From Actinoplanes sp. NBC_00393 (GTDB taxonomy: Bacteria > Actinomycetota > Actinomycetes > Mycobacteriales > Micromonosporaceae), in NCBI RefSeq assembly GCF_036053395.1, contig NZ_CP107942.1, positions 5,963,501-6,027,500 on the forward strand: DNA of 64,000 nucleotides. The letters are read 5' to 3'. The notes beneath the pieces were generated by a model that saw nothing but the letters and a program-made list of their open reading frames with translations, was not told the DNA's origin and searched no databases. The stretch's first letter is position 1, and each line of letters begins with the position of its first letter. Shown one piece after another: positions 1 through 9,204 of this stretch. A program made the translations under genes and the position numbers.

Positions 1-69
1 ATGATCGAGGACGGCTACGACCGGGAGCTCGCCACCGCCGTCAAGGAACTCGCCACTTTCCCGCGCTAG
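1..69 (+). CDS. C-terminal end of a CDS cut by the window edge
   Basis: Frame 1 is open from the first base and ends with TAG at 67-69. It gives about 22 residues, acidic then neutral, ending ELATFPR. An ATG sits at base 1, but the piece is too short to be judged a whole gene and most likely continues upstream. No family can be assigned from this fragment. Confidence 0.4.
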   Translation: MIEDGYDRELATAVKELATFPR

Positions 70-1174
70 AGGCTTTCGGCGTCGGGTTCTCGCCGTCGGT
101 CCGGGGTCGGCGGCCGTCCGCCGCCCGCCTCGATCGCGAGATGTGCCGGGTGGCAGGCCGGCCGGGCCGCGGTCTACGGTCTCGGTTCGGATCCGCGAGT
201 GTCGCGGTGCCGGCGCGCACCAGTCTGCCCTCCCTTTCGATCCAGCCGGACCCGCCCCGGCTGGCAGAGCACAGTGCGCGGCGGCCGGCGCTCTGCGGCG
301 GGAGACCTTCCGGATGAACGGCCACACCCACAGCGGGTGTACCTACACCCGCTGTGGGTGTGCCGGCGTTCGGGAACCCATATGTCACCGGGCCGCCGCA
401 TCTCCCCGGCGGTGGCGCCGAAGGCAGACGCTCAACCGGCCCCGACCCGGATGAGACTTCGCCCGCTGCCCGCCCATCGGCGGGACGCTGGAAGGCAGGA
501 CGCGGGACGGCGGGACGGCCGGGCTCGCCCTGTTGGTCACGCTCAAACCGCAGCCGCCGGCTCCCGAACAGCAGCCGGCGGATCGGCGGGAGGCAACGCT
601 GACGCGCGGCCGGGGCCGCTTCTGGAGCCTGTTCGATCACTGGGCCGCGCGCCTGCGCTGCCTGCGGGGCGGTGAAACAGCGCTACCGCAGGGCCTGGTG
701 ATCGATCAGGTTGAAAACACCGCCTCAGCCGCCCGCCAGGGACGTCACCCCTGCTCCAGCGCCGGGTCTGCCTTGCCCGGGCGAACCACGCGGTCACGGC
801 GATGGGGTCACGGGCCTCGGTGCGAGCGCCAGGCTCAGGCTGCCGGTCTTGATGGAGGCCGGCCCTGAGCGGCCCTGCCGGTTGATCACCCGGCCGTACG
901 ACAGCGCTGTCGCTTGCCGATCAGCCGGCTGTGGTTTGAGCGTGACGATCAGGGTGCGCCCGGCGGGCGCGCCGGCTGGCGTGACGGGATGCCTGGATCG
1001 CGGGGAGCGGCGGGGACGGCCACGATTCGGTGGGGCGGCGTGGCGCGTACCCCGAAGGAGCGGGATCGGAAAGCGGACCTCGACCCATGTTTCGAGTGCC
1101 GCGAGGACCGGCCGACGTATCTCCGACAAGGATTCAGCAAGGAAGCCCACAGAATTCAGCAAGGGCCCACGCCC
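70..1174. other. 1.1-kb non-coding stretch with repeats
   Basis: No ORF here has convincing protein features. Contents: copy 1 of a dispersed hairpin repeat (about 214-455); an imperfect inverted repeat in which about 515-562 is the reverse complement of about 928-975, sharing a GTTTGAGCGTGAC core; and a short direct repeat just before the PIG-L gene (ATTCAGCAAGG at about 1132 and 1154). The remainder looks like decayed or untranslated DNA; I see nothing else in it. Confidence 0.5.
214..455 (+). repeat. Dispersed hairpin repeat, copy 1
   Basis: About 245 bp that aligns over its whole length with the reverse complement of about 7673-7916, at roughly four identical bases in five by eye. Its centre is a perfect palindrome: arms CACACCCACAGCGGGTGTA (323-341) and its exact complement (344-362), separated by two bases. 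The second copy differs in sequence but keeps the hairpin. No coding signal is shared between copies, so this is a structural DNA or RNA element rather than a gene fragment. Confidence 0.7.
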
Positions 1175-1984
1175 ATGCTCGAGGGCATGAAGCAGATCAG
1201 TGACCTCGGCACCATCCTCGGCGTGTGGGCCCACCCGGACGACGAGGCCTACCTTTCCGGCGGGCTGATGGCTCTGGCCCGTGACGCCGGCTCGCGGGTG
1301 GTGTGCGTCACCGCCACCCACGGCGAACGGGGCACCGCCGACCCGCTGCGCTGGCCACCGGACCGGCTGGCCGCGCAGCGCACCACCGAACTGCGTGACT
1401 GCCTCGACGTCCTCGGTGTCACCGAGCACCATTGGCTCGGCTACCGCGACGGCGAGTGTGCGCGGGTGCCGTCCAGCGGCGCCGTCGCCCGGCTCTGCGA
1501 TCTGATCGACGAGATCCGCCCGGACACCGTCGTCACGTTCGGCCCGGACGGGCAGACCGGCCACCCCGACCATCAGGCTGTGGGCCGCTGGACCGCCGCC
1601 GCGGTCGACTGGGCGGCGCCGGCACGCACCCGGCTGCTGCAGTCCGCGGTGACCGGCGACTGGGCCCGGCAGTGGCGCATCGTCAACGAGCGCTTCGACG
1701 TCTTCGCCCCCGGATATCCGGTCACCCGGCGCGATAACGAACTGTCCCTGCGCCTCAGCCTCGACCCGGGCACCCTGGCCCGCAAGGTGAAGGCGCTGAC
1801 CGCGCAGAGCACCCAGACCGCCGGGCTGATCGCCGCGATGGGCGAGGACCAGTACGCCGCCTGGGTCGCCGAGGAGGCGTTCACCGAGGGCGTCCCGGCC
1901 CCGCTGGTCTGCGAACGCTGCTGGTGGGATCACGAGAACGCCCGGTGGCGCTGCGCCGGCACCCCGGCCGCCAGCCTGCGGTAG
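1175..1984 (+). CDS. PIG-L family N-acetylglucosaminyl deacetylase
   Basis: 269 residues. The zinc-binding signature of the PIG-L (LmbE/MshB) fold is near the N-terminus (VWAHPDDEAYLSGG), with the partner His motif TGHPDHQAV near residue 130. The family removes an acetyl or similar acyl group from N-acyl amino-sugars, as in mycothiol synthesis (MshB) and conjugate amidases (Mca). The sequence does not show which substrate applies. ATG 1175 is preceded by AAGG; a second ATG at 1187 is possible. The 3' end overlaps the convergent ABC transporter gene by about 55 bp. No mycothiol genes are adjacent. Confidence 0.85.
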   Translation: MLEGMKQISDLGTILGVWAHPDDEAYLSGGLMALARDAGSRVVCVTATHGERGTADPLRWPPDRLAAQRTTELRDCLDVLGVTEHHWLGYRDGECARVPSSGAVARLCDLIDEIRPDTVVTFGPDGQTGHPDHQAVGRWTAAAVDWAAPARTRLLQSAVTGDWARQWRIVNERFDVFAPGYPVTRRDNELSLRLSLDPGTLARKVKALTAQSTQTAGLIAAMGEDQYAAWVAEEAFTEGVPAPLVCERCWWDHENARWRCAGTPAASLR

Positions 1985-3681
1985 TACGGGCTGGAGCGCA
2001 GCAACTCCTCGTGCGTGCCGTCCGCCGAGACCACCCCGCCGTCAACGACCAGCACCCGTTCCGCCGACCGGACCGTGGAGAACCGGTGCGCGATCACCAC
2101 CAGCGCGCACACCTGCGCCACCTCCCGCAACGCCGCCGCCAGGGCCCGCTCGCCGTCCGGGTCCAGGTGCGCGGTCGGCTCGTCCAGCAAGATCACCGCG
2201 GGCCGCGACAGCAGGCACCGGGCGATCGCCACCCGCTGCCGCTGCCCACCGGAGAGCCGCCCGCCGCGCTCGCCGACCGGGGTGTCCAGGCCGTGCGGCA
2301 GGGCCGCCACCACCGCGGTCAGGCCGGTCATCGCCAGCACCCGGGTGACCTCGTCGTCGGTGGTCGGGCCGGCGCCGTACAGCAGGTTCTCGCGCAGCGT
2401 GCCGGCCAGCAGCGGACAGTCCTGCTCGACCAGGCCGACCACCGCGCGATGCCGCTCGTAGGGCAGGAACCGGCCGCGCACCAGCACCTGCCCGTGGTCC
2501 GGCTCGTAGAACCGCTCGGCCAGCGCGAAGATCGTCGACTTGCCCGCGCCGGACGGGCCGACCAGCGCCACCTGCCCGCGGGCCGGCACCGCGAAGCTGA
2601 TCCCGCACAGCACCGGCCGCGCCTGGTCGTAGCCGAACCACACCCCGCGGAACTCCAGCACCGGCGGCTCGCCGCCGCCGACCGGCACCACACCGACCGG
2701 CCGGTCCCGCTCCACCGGCAGGGCGAGCACCTCGTTGATCCGGTGCAGCGCCCCGGAGCCCTGCTGCACCGCGCTCACCGCCTGGAAGATCTCGTAGATC
2801 GGCGCCGACAGATACGTCATGGCCAGGGTGAACGCGACCAGGCGGCCCAGCGTCGTCTCACCGGCCGCCACCCGGGTCGCGCCGACCATCAGCACCGCCA
2901 GGAACGCGCCGCTCACCGCCAGGTCGTTGGTCGGGCCGCTCAGCGCGATCAGGCCGGCCATCCGCAGGTTCTCCCGGTAGGCGCGGCCCGCCGAACTCCG
3001 CAGGCGCTGCGACTCGACCGGCTCGGCGCGGCACGCGCGCACCGTACGCATCCCACCCAGCACCCGCTCCAGATCCGCGAGCAGCGTGCCCTCCGCGGTC
3101 TGCGCGGTGCGCGACGCCACCCGCAGCCGCCGCACCACCATCAGCAGGCTGCCGACCGCTACCCCGAACAGCACCGCCACCAGCGCCAGCAGCCACGGAT
3201 CCAGCCAGGCCAGCAGCACCACGATGGCCGCCAGGCCGATCACCCCGGCCAGCCCGGTGCCCAGACTCTGCGCGACGAGGGTCTTCACCACCGTGGTGTC
3301 GCCGCACGCCCGGGCAATCACATCACCGGTGCGTAACCGATCCAGAACGGACAACCGCACCCTCAGCAGATGCCCGGTGAGAGCCCGCCGCAGATCCCGC
3401 GTCATCGTCTCCCCGGTGTGCGCCTGCACATAACGGGCCAGCGCGAGCGCCGCGGCCTGTGCCCCGAACAGCCCGGCCAGCGCCACGAACACCGGCCACG
3501 GCATCCGCCCACCAGCGGCAGCGTCCACCGCCCGGCCGGCCAGCAGCGGCTGGGCCAGCGCCAGCGCCGAACCGAGCAGGCTCAGCCCCGCCGCCACCGC
3601 GATCCAGCGCCGATAGCCGCGGGTCAGCCTCCGCAGATCCCGCCAGCGGGCCCGATCGGACAAATGCGCCTCCCCCACCAT
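1930..3681 (-). CDS. ABC exporter, fused permease and ATPase
   Basis: 583 residues, the half-transporter length of the ABCB/MsbA type, working as a dimer in the cytoplasmic membrane. Residues about 25-310 hold the six-helix transmembrane domain. The ATPase domain has Walker A GPSGAGKS (375-382), Q-loop EQDCPLL, signature LSGGQ (476-480), Walker B ILLDEPT (497-503) and the switch His in AHRFS (532); all catalytic residues are present. Substrate unknown: drug, lipid or peptide export are all possible. It is a single gene without a partner half-transporter, so a homodimer is likely. It is divergent from the malonyl-CoA synthetase gene across about 208 bp. Confidence 0.92.
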   Translation of the reverse strand: MVGEAHLSDRARWRDLRRLTRGYRRWIAVAAGLSLLGSALALAQPLLAGRAVDAAAGGRMPWPVFVALAGLFGAQAAALALARYVQAHTGETMTRDLRRALTGHLLRVRLSVLDRLRTGDVIARACGDTTVVKTLVAQSLGTGLAGVIGLAAIVVLLAWLDPWLLALVAVLFGVAVGSLLMVVRRLRVASRTAQTAEGTLLADLERVLGGMRTVRACRAEPVESQRLRSSAGRAYRENLRMAGLIALSGPTNDLAVSGAFLAVLMVGATRVAAGETTLGRLVAFTLAMTYLSAPIYEIFQAVSAVQQGSGALHRINEVLALPVERDRPVGVVPVGGGEPPVLEFRGVWFGYDQARPVLCGISFAVPARGQVALVGPSGAGKSTIFALAERFYEPDHGQVLVRGRFLPYERHRAVVGLVEQDCPLLAGTLRENLLYGAGPTTDDEVTRVLAMTGLTAVVAALPHGLDTPVGERGGRLSGGQRQRVAIARCLLSRPAVILLDEPTAHLDPDGERALAAALREVAQVCALVVIAHRFSTVRSAERVLVVDGGVVSADGTHEELLRSSPYYRRLAAGVPAQRHRAFS

Positions 3682-3889
3682 GCGCGGAAGTCGACGCTAG
3701 CCAGCAACAATCACGTTCAGCAACGGGTCCTTCACCCAGGCCCGCCGCCGGGTTTCCGCAATTTCACCCCTTTCCGGTACGCCTACGCGTCCCGCCCCGA
3801 GCTACCGCGCGATCATCTGCCGGGTCACGGCCACAGCGCGGCCGCCGGGCTCAAGCACGGGGTTGCGGCGGAGGTGCAATCATCCGGGG

Positions 3890-5284
3890 ATGAGCCTGCT
3901 GGCCGCCCTGCACGACGACACCGACCGCGCCGACGCCGTCACCACCCCCGACGGCGCGCTCTCCCGCCACGAGCTGCTCGGGCAGGCCGCCGGGGTGGCC
4001 GCCGAGATCGCCGGGGCGCCGATCGTCGCCGTCCACGCCACCCCCACCCGGGCCACCGTCACCGCGATCACCGGGGCGCTGCTGGCCGGCGTGCCCGTCG
4101 TGCCGGTGCCACCCGACGCCGGCGAACTGGAGCGCGCCCACATCCTGCGGGACTCCGGCGCCACCCTGCTGCTGTCCGACGATGCGGGGGCGGCGGGCTC
4201 GCCCGGCGTACCGATCATGCCGTTGACCGGCGTGCGGCCCGGCAGCGTGCCACCCGAACCGGATGCGCAGCGCCCGGCCCTGGTGCTCTACACCAGCGGG
4301 ACCACGGGCCTGCCCAAGGGCGTGGTGATCTCCCGCTCCGCGATCGCCGCCGACCTCGACGGCCTCGCCGAGATCTGGCAGTGGACCGCCGGCGACACCC
4401 TGGTGCACGGGTTGCCGCTGTACCACGTACACGGCCTGGTCCTCGGCCTGCTCGGCCCGCTGCGGCACGGCTCCCCGCTGATCCACACCGGCAAACCGAC
4501 CCCGCAGGCGTACGCCGCCGCCGGCGGCAGCCTGTACTTCGGCGTCCCCACCGTCTGGTCCCGGATCGCCGGCGCCCCCGACGCCGCCCGCGCCCTCAGC
4601 GCCGCCCGGCTGCTCGTCTCCGGCAGCGCCCCGCTGCCGGTGCCGGTCTTCGACACGCTGCTTCAGCTCACCGGCCAGGCCCCCGTCGAGCGTTACGGCA
4701 TGACCGAAACCCTGATCACGATCAGCACCCGCGCCACCGGCGACCGCCGTCCCGGCCACGTCGGCCTGCCGCTGCCCGGCGTCGGCACCCGGCTGGTCGA
4801 CGAATCCGGCGCCGAACTGCCCGCCGACGGCGCCACCATCGGCCACCTGCAGGTCAACGGCCCCACCCTGCTCAAGGGATACCTGCGCGACGGCGGCCTC
4901 GCGCCGGCCGGCCTGGTCGACGGCTGGTTCCCCACCGGCGACGTCGCCACCATCGGCGCGGACGGCTGGCACCGCATCGTCGGCCGCGCCTCCACCGACC
5001 TGATCAAGACCGGCGGCTACCGGGTGGGCGCCGGGGAGGTCGAGGACACCCTGCTCCTGCACCCCGCCGTCCGCGAGGCCGCGGTGATCGGCACCCCGCA
5101 TGCCGACCTGGGTGAACAGATCACCGCCTTCGTCGTCGCCGACCCGGTCAGCCCGGACGAGCTGATCCAGTTCGTCGCGCAGCGTCTCGCCGCCCACAAG
5201 CGCCCCCGCGTCGTCCACCTGGTCGACCAGCTGCCCCGCAACGCCATGGGCAAGGTGCAGAAGAAGCAGCTCACGGCCGGCTGA
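3890..5284 (+). CDS. matB: Malonyl-CoA synthetase-like acyl-CoA ligase
   Basis: 464 residues of the AMP-forming acyl-CoA synthetase (ANL) superfamily. Visible motifs: phosphate loop YTSGTTGLPKGV, the A5 motif RYGMTETLI, A7 GWFPTGDVA, A8 GRASTDLIKTGGYRVGAGEVE, and the C-terminal catalytic lysine in NAMGKVQKK. The short N-terminal domain and segments such as IWQW..GDTLVHGLPLYHVHGLVLG closely resemble actinobacterial MatB, which makes malonyl- or methylmalonyl-CoA from the free diacid for fatty-acid or polyketide synthesis. ATG 3890 (MSLLAAL) is chosen because the upstream extension of the frame is Arg/His-rich and lacks family similarity. No malonate decarboxylase or transporter gene is adjacent, so the exact acid is an inference. 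Confidence 0.85.
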   Translation: MSLLAALHDDTDRADAVTTPDGALSRHELLGQAAGVAAEIAGAPIVAVHATPTRATVTAITGALLAGVPVVPVPPDAGELERAHILRDSGATLLLSDDAGAAGSPGVPIMPLTGVRPGSVPPEPDAQRPALVLYTSGTTGLPKGVVISRSAIAADLDGLAEIWQWTAGDTLVHGLPLYHVHGLVLGLLGPLRHGSPLIHTGKPTPQAYAAAGGSLYFGVPTVWSRIAGAPDAARALSAARLLVSGSAPLPVPVFDTLLQLTGQAPVERYGMTETLITISTRATGDRRPGHVGLPLPGVGTRLVDESGAELPADGATIGHLQVNGPTLLKGYLRDGGLAPAGLVDGWFPTGDVATIGADGWHRIVGRASTDLIKTGGYRVGAGEVEDTLLLHPAVREAAVIGTPHADLGEQITAFVVADPVSPDELIQFVAQRLAAHKRPRVVHLVDQLPRNAMGKVQKKQLTAG

Positions 5285-5324
5285 ACCTCTCAGTCGGCGC
5301 CGTCGCCTGCCGATCAGACGCGGC

Positions 5325-7604
5325 ATGATGAAACCGTCGTTGCGCACCGCCCCCGCGGCCACACGCGTTCTCATCATGTCCGTCGTCTTCTTCGTGATCA
5401 GCGCCGTGCTCGGCCTGCTGCACGCCTCGCTGGGCTCACCGATCTGGCTGCTCTGGCCGTCGACCGTGGGCGCCGCCGCCAGCGCCGCCCTCGCCTGCGC
5501 CGTCGCCGCCCGCACCGGTCACGGCCCCGCCCGCGCCTTCTGGCAGCGCCTCGCGGTCACCGGCGCCCTGCTCACTGTCGGCACCGCCGGGCAGGCCGTC
5601 GACACCATCCTCACCGGCCACCCCCGCGAGATGAGCCCGGTCACCGCCGGCTTCTACCTGGCCGCGGTCGCCGTCGGCGTCGTCGCCCTGGTCCGGCTGC
5701 CGCGGCCGCGGCGCACCTGGCGCGCCAGCGTCGCGATGTGCCTGGACATCGCCGTCGTGGCGGTCGCCTCCTCCATGATCATCACGCACTTCCTCTGGAC
5801 CACCTCGACCCCGGCGCTCAACGACAACGTCGAGGCCACCATGCTCGTCGTGGTCCTGGCCGCCGCGTGTTCCGCCGTCGTCGCCGTGATCAAGGTCGGC
5901 GTCACCCGCAGCGGCGCGGTGCACCGGCGCGCGCTCTGGGCCCTCGCCCCGATCGGCATGCTCGGCCCGCTCTCCTGGGCGGTCGCCCCGCTGCTGGACC
6001 ACCGCGTCTTCCTCAACCCGACCGTGGTCACCCTGCCCACCGCCGGCCTGCTGATCGCCGCCGCCGCCCGCCTGCAGACTCTGGCCAACCTGGCGCTGGG
6101 CGTACCCGCGACCCAGCCGGAGAACGTCACCCGGGACGACAGCCGGCACGGCGTCATGCGGCAGTTCAGCCCCGTCCCGTACGCAGCCGTCGCCGTCACC
6201 GCGGTCATGCTCATCGTCGCGACGCTGCGGTTCGGCCACCTGCCACCCGGGCTCGCCGGCGGTTCCGTCGTGCTCACCCTGCTCGTCCTGGTCCGGCAGT
6301 TGGCCGCGCTGTCGGACAACAACGCCCTGCTCGACCGCCTCGACGCCCAGGCACACCACGACGACCTGACCGGCCTGCCCAACCGGCGGCTGTTCACCGC
6401 GAAACTGGCCCGCCGTACCGGCACCACCACCGTCGCCGTCTGCGACCTCGACGGGTTCGCCGCCCTCAACGACCGGCTCGGCGACGACGCCGGCGACGCC
6501 CTGCTACGCGCCGCCGCCGACCGGGTCGCCGCCGTCGCCGGTCCCGAAGCGGTCACCGCCCGGCTGCTCGGCGACGAGTTCGGAGTGCTGCTGCCCGGCC
6601 ACCACGCCGGTTTCGCCGAGGCCCTGCTCCAGGCGTTCCGCACGCCGCTGCGGGTGGACGGCCACGACCTGCTGGTCACCGCCACGGTCGGGGTCGCGTC
6701 GGGGGACGGCACGGCCGTACCCGATCTGCTGCGCCGCGCCGAACTCGCCCTGCAGGCCGCCAAACTCACCGGCACCAACCGGCACCGCGAGCACTCCCCC
6801 GAGCTCGACGCCACCGCCCAGCACCACGCCGAACTCGCCGCCGCCCTGCGCCGCGGCCTCGACCACGGCGAGTTCCGGCTGCTCTACCAGCCCATCGTGG
6901 AACTGCCCAGCGGCGCCGTCACCGGCGTGGAAGCCCTGGTCCGCTGGCACCCCGTCGACGGACCGGTGGTCCCACCCGCCGAGTTCATCCCGGTCGCCGA
7001 GCACAGCGGCCTGATCATCGACCTGGGCGCCTGGATCATCGACACCGCCTGCGCCGACGCCGCCGCCTGGCAACACAAACACGGCGCGAACAGCCCCCGG
7101 GTCAACGTCAACGTCTCCGCCCGGCAGCTGCTCGACCCGGACCTGCCCGGTCTGGTCGCCGACGCCCTGCACCGGCACGGGCTGACCCCGGACCGGATCA
7201 CCATCGAGATCACCGAGACCGCGGTCTTCGCCGGCGGCGCGGCCCTGAGCACCGTGCACGAGCTGCGCGAACTCGGCGTCGGTGTGGCCCTCGACGACTT
7301 CGGCACCGGGCACAGCTCGCTGACCCTGCTGCGCACCTGCCCGGTCACCACCCTCAAGGTCGACAAGTCGTTCATCGACGACCTCAACGGCACCGCCGAG
7401 CAGGAGGCCATCGCCACCTCGCTCAGCACCATCGCCAGCACCCTCGGCCTGCGCGCGGTCGCCGAGGGCGTGGAGACCCTCGACCAGGCCACCCGGCTGC
7501 ACGACCTCGGTTACCGATACGCCCAGGGCTACTACTTCGCCCGCCCCGCCCCGGCCGACCAGATCGACGCCGTCCTCAGCGCTCCCGTGCCGGTCCGCAG
7601 CTAG
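5325..7604 (+). CDS. Membrane GGDEF-EAL cyclic-di-GMP protein
   Basis: 759 residues. The first ~330 residues form about eight to ten hydrophobic segments with little extracytoplasmic sequence, a membrane sensor module. A GGDEF domain follows (DDLTGLPNRRLF...), with the active-site loop reading LLGDEFGVL: the first Gly of GGDEF is Leu, so cyclase activity is doubtful. The EAL domain keeps EALVRW, the Asn of NVNVSARQL, EITET, ALDDFGTGHSS, LKVDKSF and AEGVET, so c-di-GMP phosphodiesterase activity is likely. It starts 40 bp after the matB stop. A hairpin followed by T6 at 7769-7820 lies downstream. Confidence 0.9.
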   Translation: MMKPSLRTAPAATRVLIMSVVFFVISAVLGLLHASLGSPIWLLWPSTVGAAASAALACAVAARTGHGPARAFWQRLAVTGALLTVGTAGQAVDTILTGHPREMSPVTAGFYLAAVAVGVVALVRLPRPRRTWRASVAMCLDIAVVAVASSMIITHFLWTTSTPALNDNVEATMLVVVLAAACSAVVAVIKVGVTRSGAVHRRALWALAPIGMLGPLSWAVAPLLDHRVFLNPTVVTLPTAGLLIAAAARLQTLANLALGVPATQPENVTRDDSRHGVMRQFSPVPYAAVAVTAVMLIVATLRFGHLPPGLAGGSVVLTLLVLVRQLAALSDNNALLDRLDAQAHHDDLTGLPNRRLFTAKLARRTGTTTVAVCDLDGFAALNDRLGDDAGDALLRAAADRVAAVAGPEAVTARLLGDEFGVLLPGHHAGFAEALLQAFRTPLRVDGHDLLVTATVGVASGDGTAVPDLLRRAELALQAAKLTGTNRHREHSPELDATAQHHAELAAALRRGLDHGEFRLLYQPIVELPSGAVTGVEALVRWHPVDGPVVPPAEFIPVAEHSGLIIDLGAWIIDTACADAAAWQHKHGANSPRVNVNVSARQLLDPDLPGLVADALHRHGLTPDRITIEITETAVFAGGAALSTVHELRELGVGVALDDFGTGHSSLTLLRTCPVTTLKVDKSFIDDLNGTAEQEAIATSLSTIASTLGLRAVAEGVETLDQATRLHDLGYRYAQGYYFARPAPADQIDAVLSAPVPVRS

Positions 7605-7672
7605 ACGGCACGGCTCCTGCGCTCAGGGTCCGGCGGCGGTTGGTGGAGGCGGAAGCGGACCACGTCCCATCC

Positions 7673-7916
7673 GGTGGAGGCCGGGGATGAGCGTCCGGGA
7701 ACCCGCCTTCGATGCGACCCGGCGGGGAGGTACGGCGGCCCGGTGGTGAAGGGGTTCCCGAACGCCGGCACACCCGCAGCGGGTGTGGGTACACCCGCCG
7801 CGGGTGTGGCCGTTTTTTCGGAAGGTCCCCCGTCGGACAGCCTCGGCCGCAGCGCGCACTGTCCTCTGTCAGCCGGGCGGGTCGGGCTGGATCGGAAGGA
7901 AAGGCAGACGGGTGCG
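7673..7916 (-). repeat. Dispersed hairpin repeat, copy 2, with terminator-like core
   Basis: Inverted copy of the element at 214-455. The core hairpin has arms at 7769-7787 and 7790-7808, with two mismatches in 19 bp and a two-base loop. On the plus strand the hairpin is followed by GCCG and six T residues (about 7812-7817), so it could act as a rho-independent terminator for the GGDEF-EAL gene. The whole 7605-7982 interval holds no gene. Confidence 0.7.
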
Positions 7917-7982
7917 ATCGGGGCGGGCTGCAGAGGCCGCCGGAGCTTAGGACCGGCGGTGAGACCCGGTGCCGAAAGCTCT

Positions 7983-9137
7983 CTAGACCGTCTCGTCGTG
8001 CGGGGCGGTGACCCACGCCGAGAAGACCGGCACCCCGTCCCACGGGCCCGGCTGCCCGGTCACGGCGACCACCGCGAACGGGTGGGCGAAACGCAGCTCG
8101 CCGAAGCGCACCGTCCGTTCCGCCGGCATCGACGTGAGCGTCGCGAACCCGGTGACCGCGGCCGCCTCGAACCCGTACCGGCCGAACCGTGCCGTGGCTG
8201 CCTGTTTGGCCTCGAAATCGGAAAGGAAACCGAGCACCCGGGCGGCCGCGTCGAATCCCAGTCCCGGGGCCGACAGATCGTGTTCGCTCGTCGCCGACCA
8301 GCTCGGCAGCACCGCGCTCACCTGCTCGGCGGCGTGCATCGCGGCCCGCTCCTCCCGGATCGTCCACAGCGGGCCGTCCCCGAGCGGCAGGTCGAACAGC
8401 GACTTGCGCGCGACGGCGGACGGATCCCGGCCGATCTCGTAGGCGGCAGCGATCACCCGGTCGGCCGCGACGTCCGGGGCCGCCGCGACCGAGACCACCT
8501 GCACCCGCGCCTTCGACTCCTCGTCGGTGGCCGGCGCGACATGCACGATCACGTCGCCGGCCGGCTGTGACGTGGCGACGAACGCGGTGTGCCCGCCCAC
8601 CGGCGTCCGCAGCACCTGCTTCAGCCTCGATCCCCAGGCGCCGCCCAGCGTCTCGCCCGGCACCACGTCGAACGGGGTGTCCCAGCTCAGCTTGGTCGCG
8701 AGCGCGCTGGCCAGCAGCAGCACGACCTGCGGGGTCAGCTCGACCGGGAACTTGTCGATCAGGCCGAAGGTGTGGTCGCGCGCCCACCGGTTCAGCGCGG
8801 CCTGGTCCGGCAGTGGCCCGAAGGTGGTGGCCGCCGGCAGGGTGCCCCGCCACGCGTCCAGCCGGTGCGGATCGACGCGGCCCTGCGCGTACCAGACCGC
8901 GGAGGCGGCCGCGACCAGCGGATGCGGCTTGTCCAGCAGCGCCGCCGCCACCGGTGCGGCGTCGGCCGGCGCCATCCCGAGCACCTCGCCCAACTCCTCG
9001 CCGGCGGTCTCCGCGGACGCCGCCAGCGCCAGCACGAGCCACGCTCCCAACGGGGACGCCACATGGTGCTTGTCACCGGCGGCCGCATGGAACCGCTGGG
9101 CGTACTTCGCCAGCGCCGAAACCCACTCATCGGTCAT
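7983..9137 (-). CDS. Serpin-like protein
   Basis: 384 residues, the usual serpin length. The N-terminal part has the serpin-like stretch VASPLGAWLVLALAAS followed by ETAGEELGEVLGM. The C-terminal part has a hinge-like GFEAAAVTGFA and the closing strand pattern LRFAHPFAVVAV...VPVFSAWVTAP, matching the HPF....LFxGxVxxP end of serpins. There is no signal peptide, so it is predicted cytoplasmic. The reactive-centre loop (TSMPAERTV) is short and differs from animal inhibitors, so protease inhibition is not assured. Start ATG 9137, divergent from a small plus-strand gene. Family assignment is good; function is inferred. Confidence 0.72.
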   Translation of the reverse strand: MTDEWVSALAKYAQRFHAAAGDKHHVASPLGAWLVLALAASAETAGEELGEVLGMAPADAAPVAAALLDKPHPLVAAASAVWYAQGRVDPHRLDAWRGTLPAATTFGPLPDQAALNRWARDHTFGLIDKFPVELTPQVVLLLASALATKLSWDTPFDVVPGETLGGAWGSRLKQVLRTPVGGHTAFVATSQPAGDVIVHVAPATDEESKARVQVVSVAAAPDVAADRVIAAAYEIGRDPSAVARKSLFDLPLGDGPLWTIREERAAMHAAEQVSAVLPSWSATSEHDLSAPGLGFDAAARVLGFLSDFEAKQAATARFGRYGFEAAAVTGFATLTSMPAERTVRFGELRFAHPFAVVAVTGQPGPWDGVPVFSAWVTAPHDETV

Positions 9138-9204
9138 GCCACCCGAACCTACCCGGCCGGGCGGCGTCCGATTAGAGGGACTGGAGACGGGTACCGTTCC
9201 CGCC

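Noticed and set aside
41..640. 199-residue minus-strand frame at the left edge
   Set aside because: It crosses the dispersed palindromic repeat and resembles only its second copy; no protein features.
1924..3336. 470-residue plus-strand frame rich in Arg/Gln/His
   Set aside because: Antisense to the ABC exporter, which shows all ATPase motifs; composition is typical of an antisense frame in GC-rich DNA.
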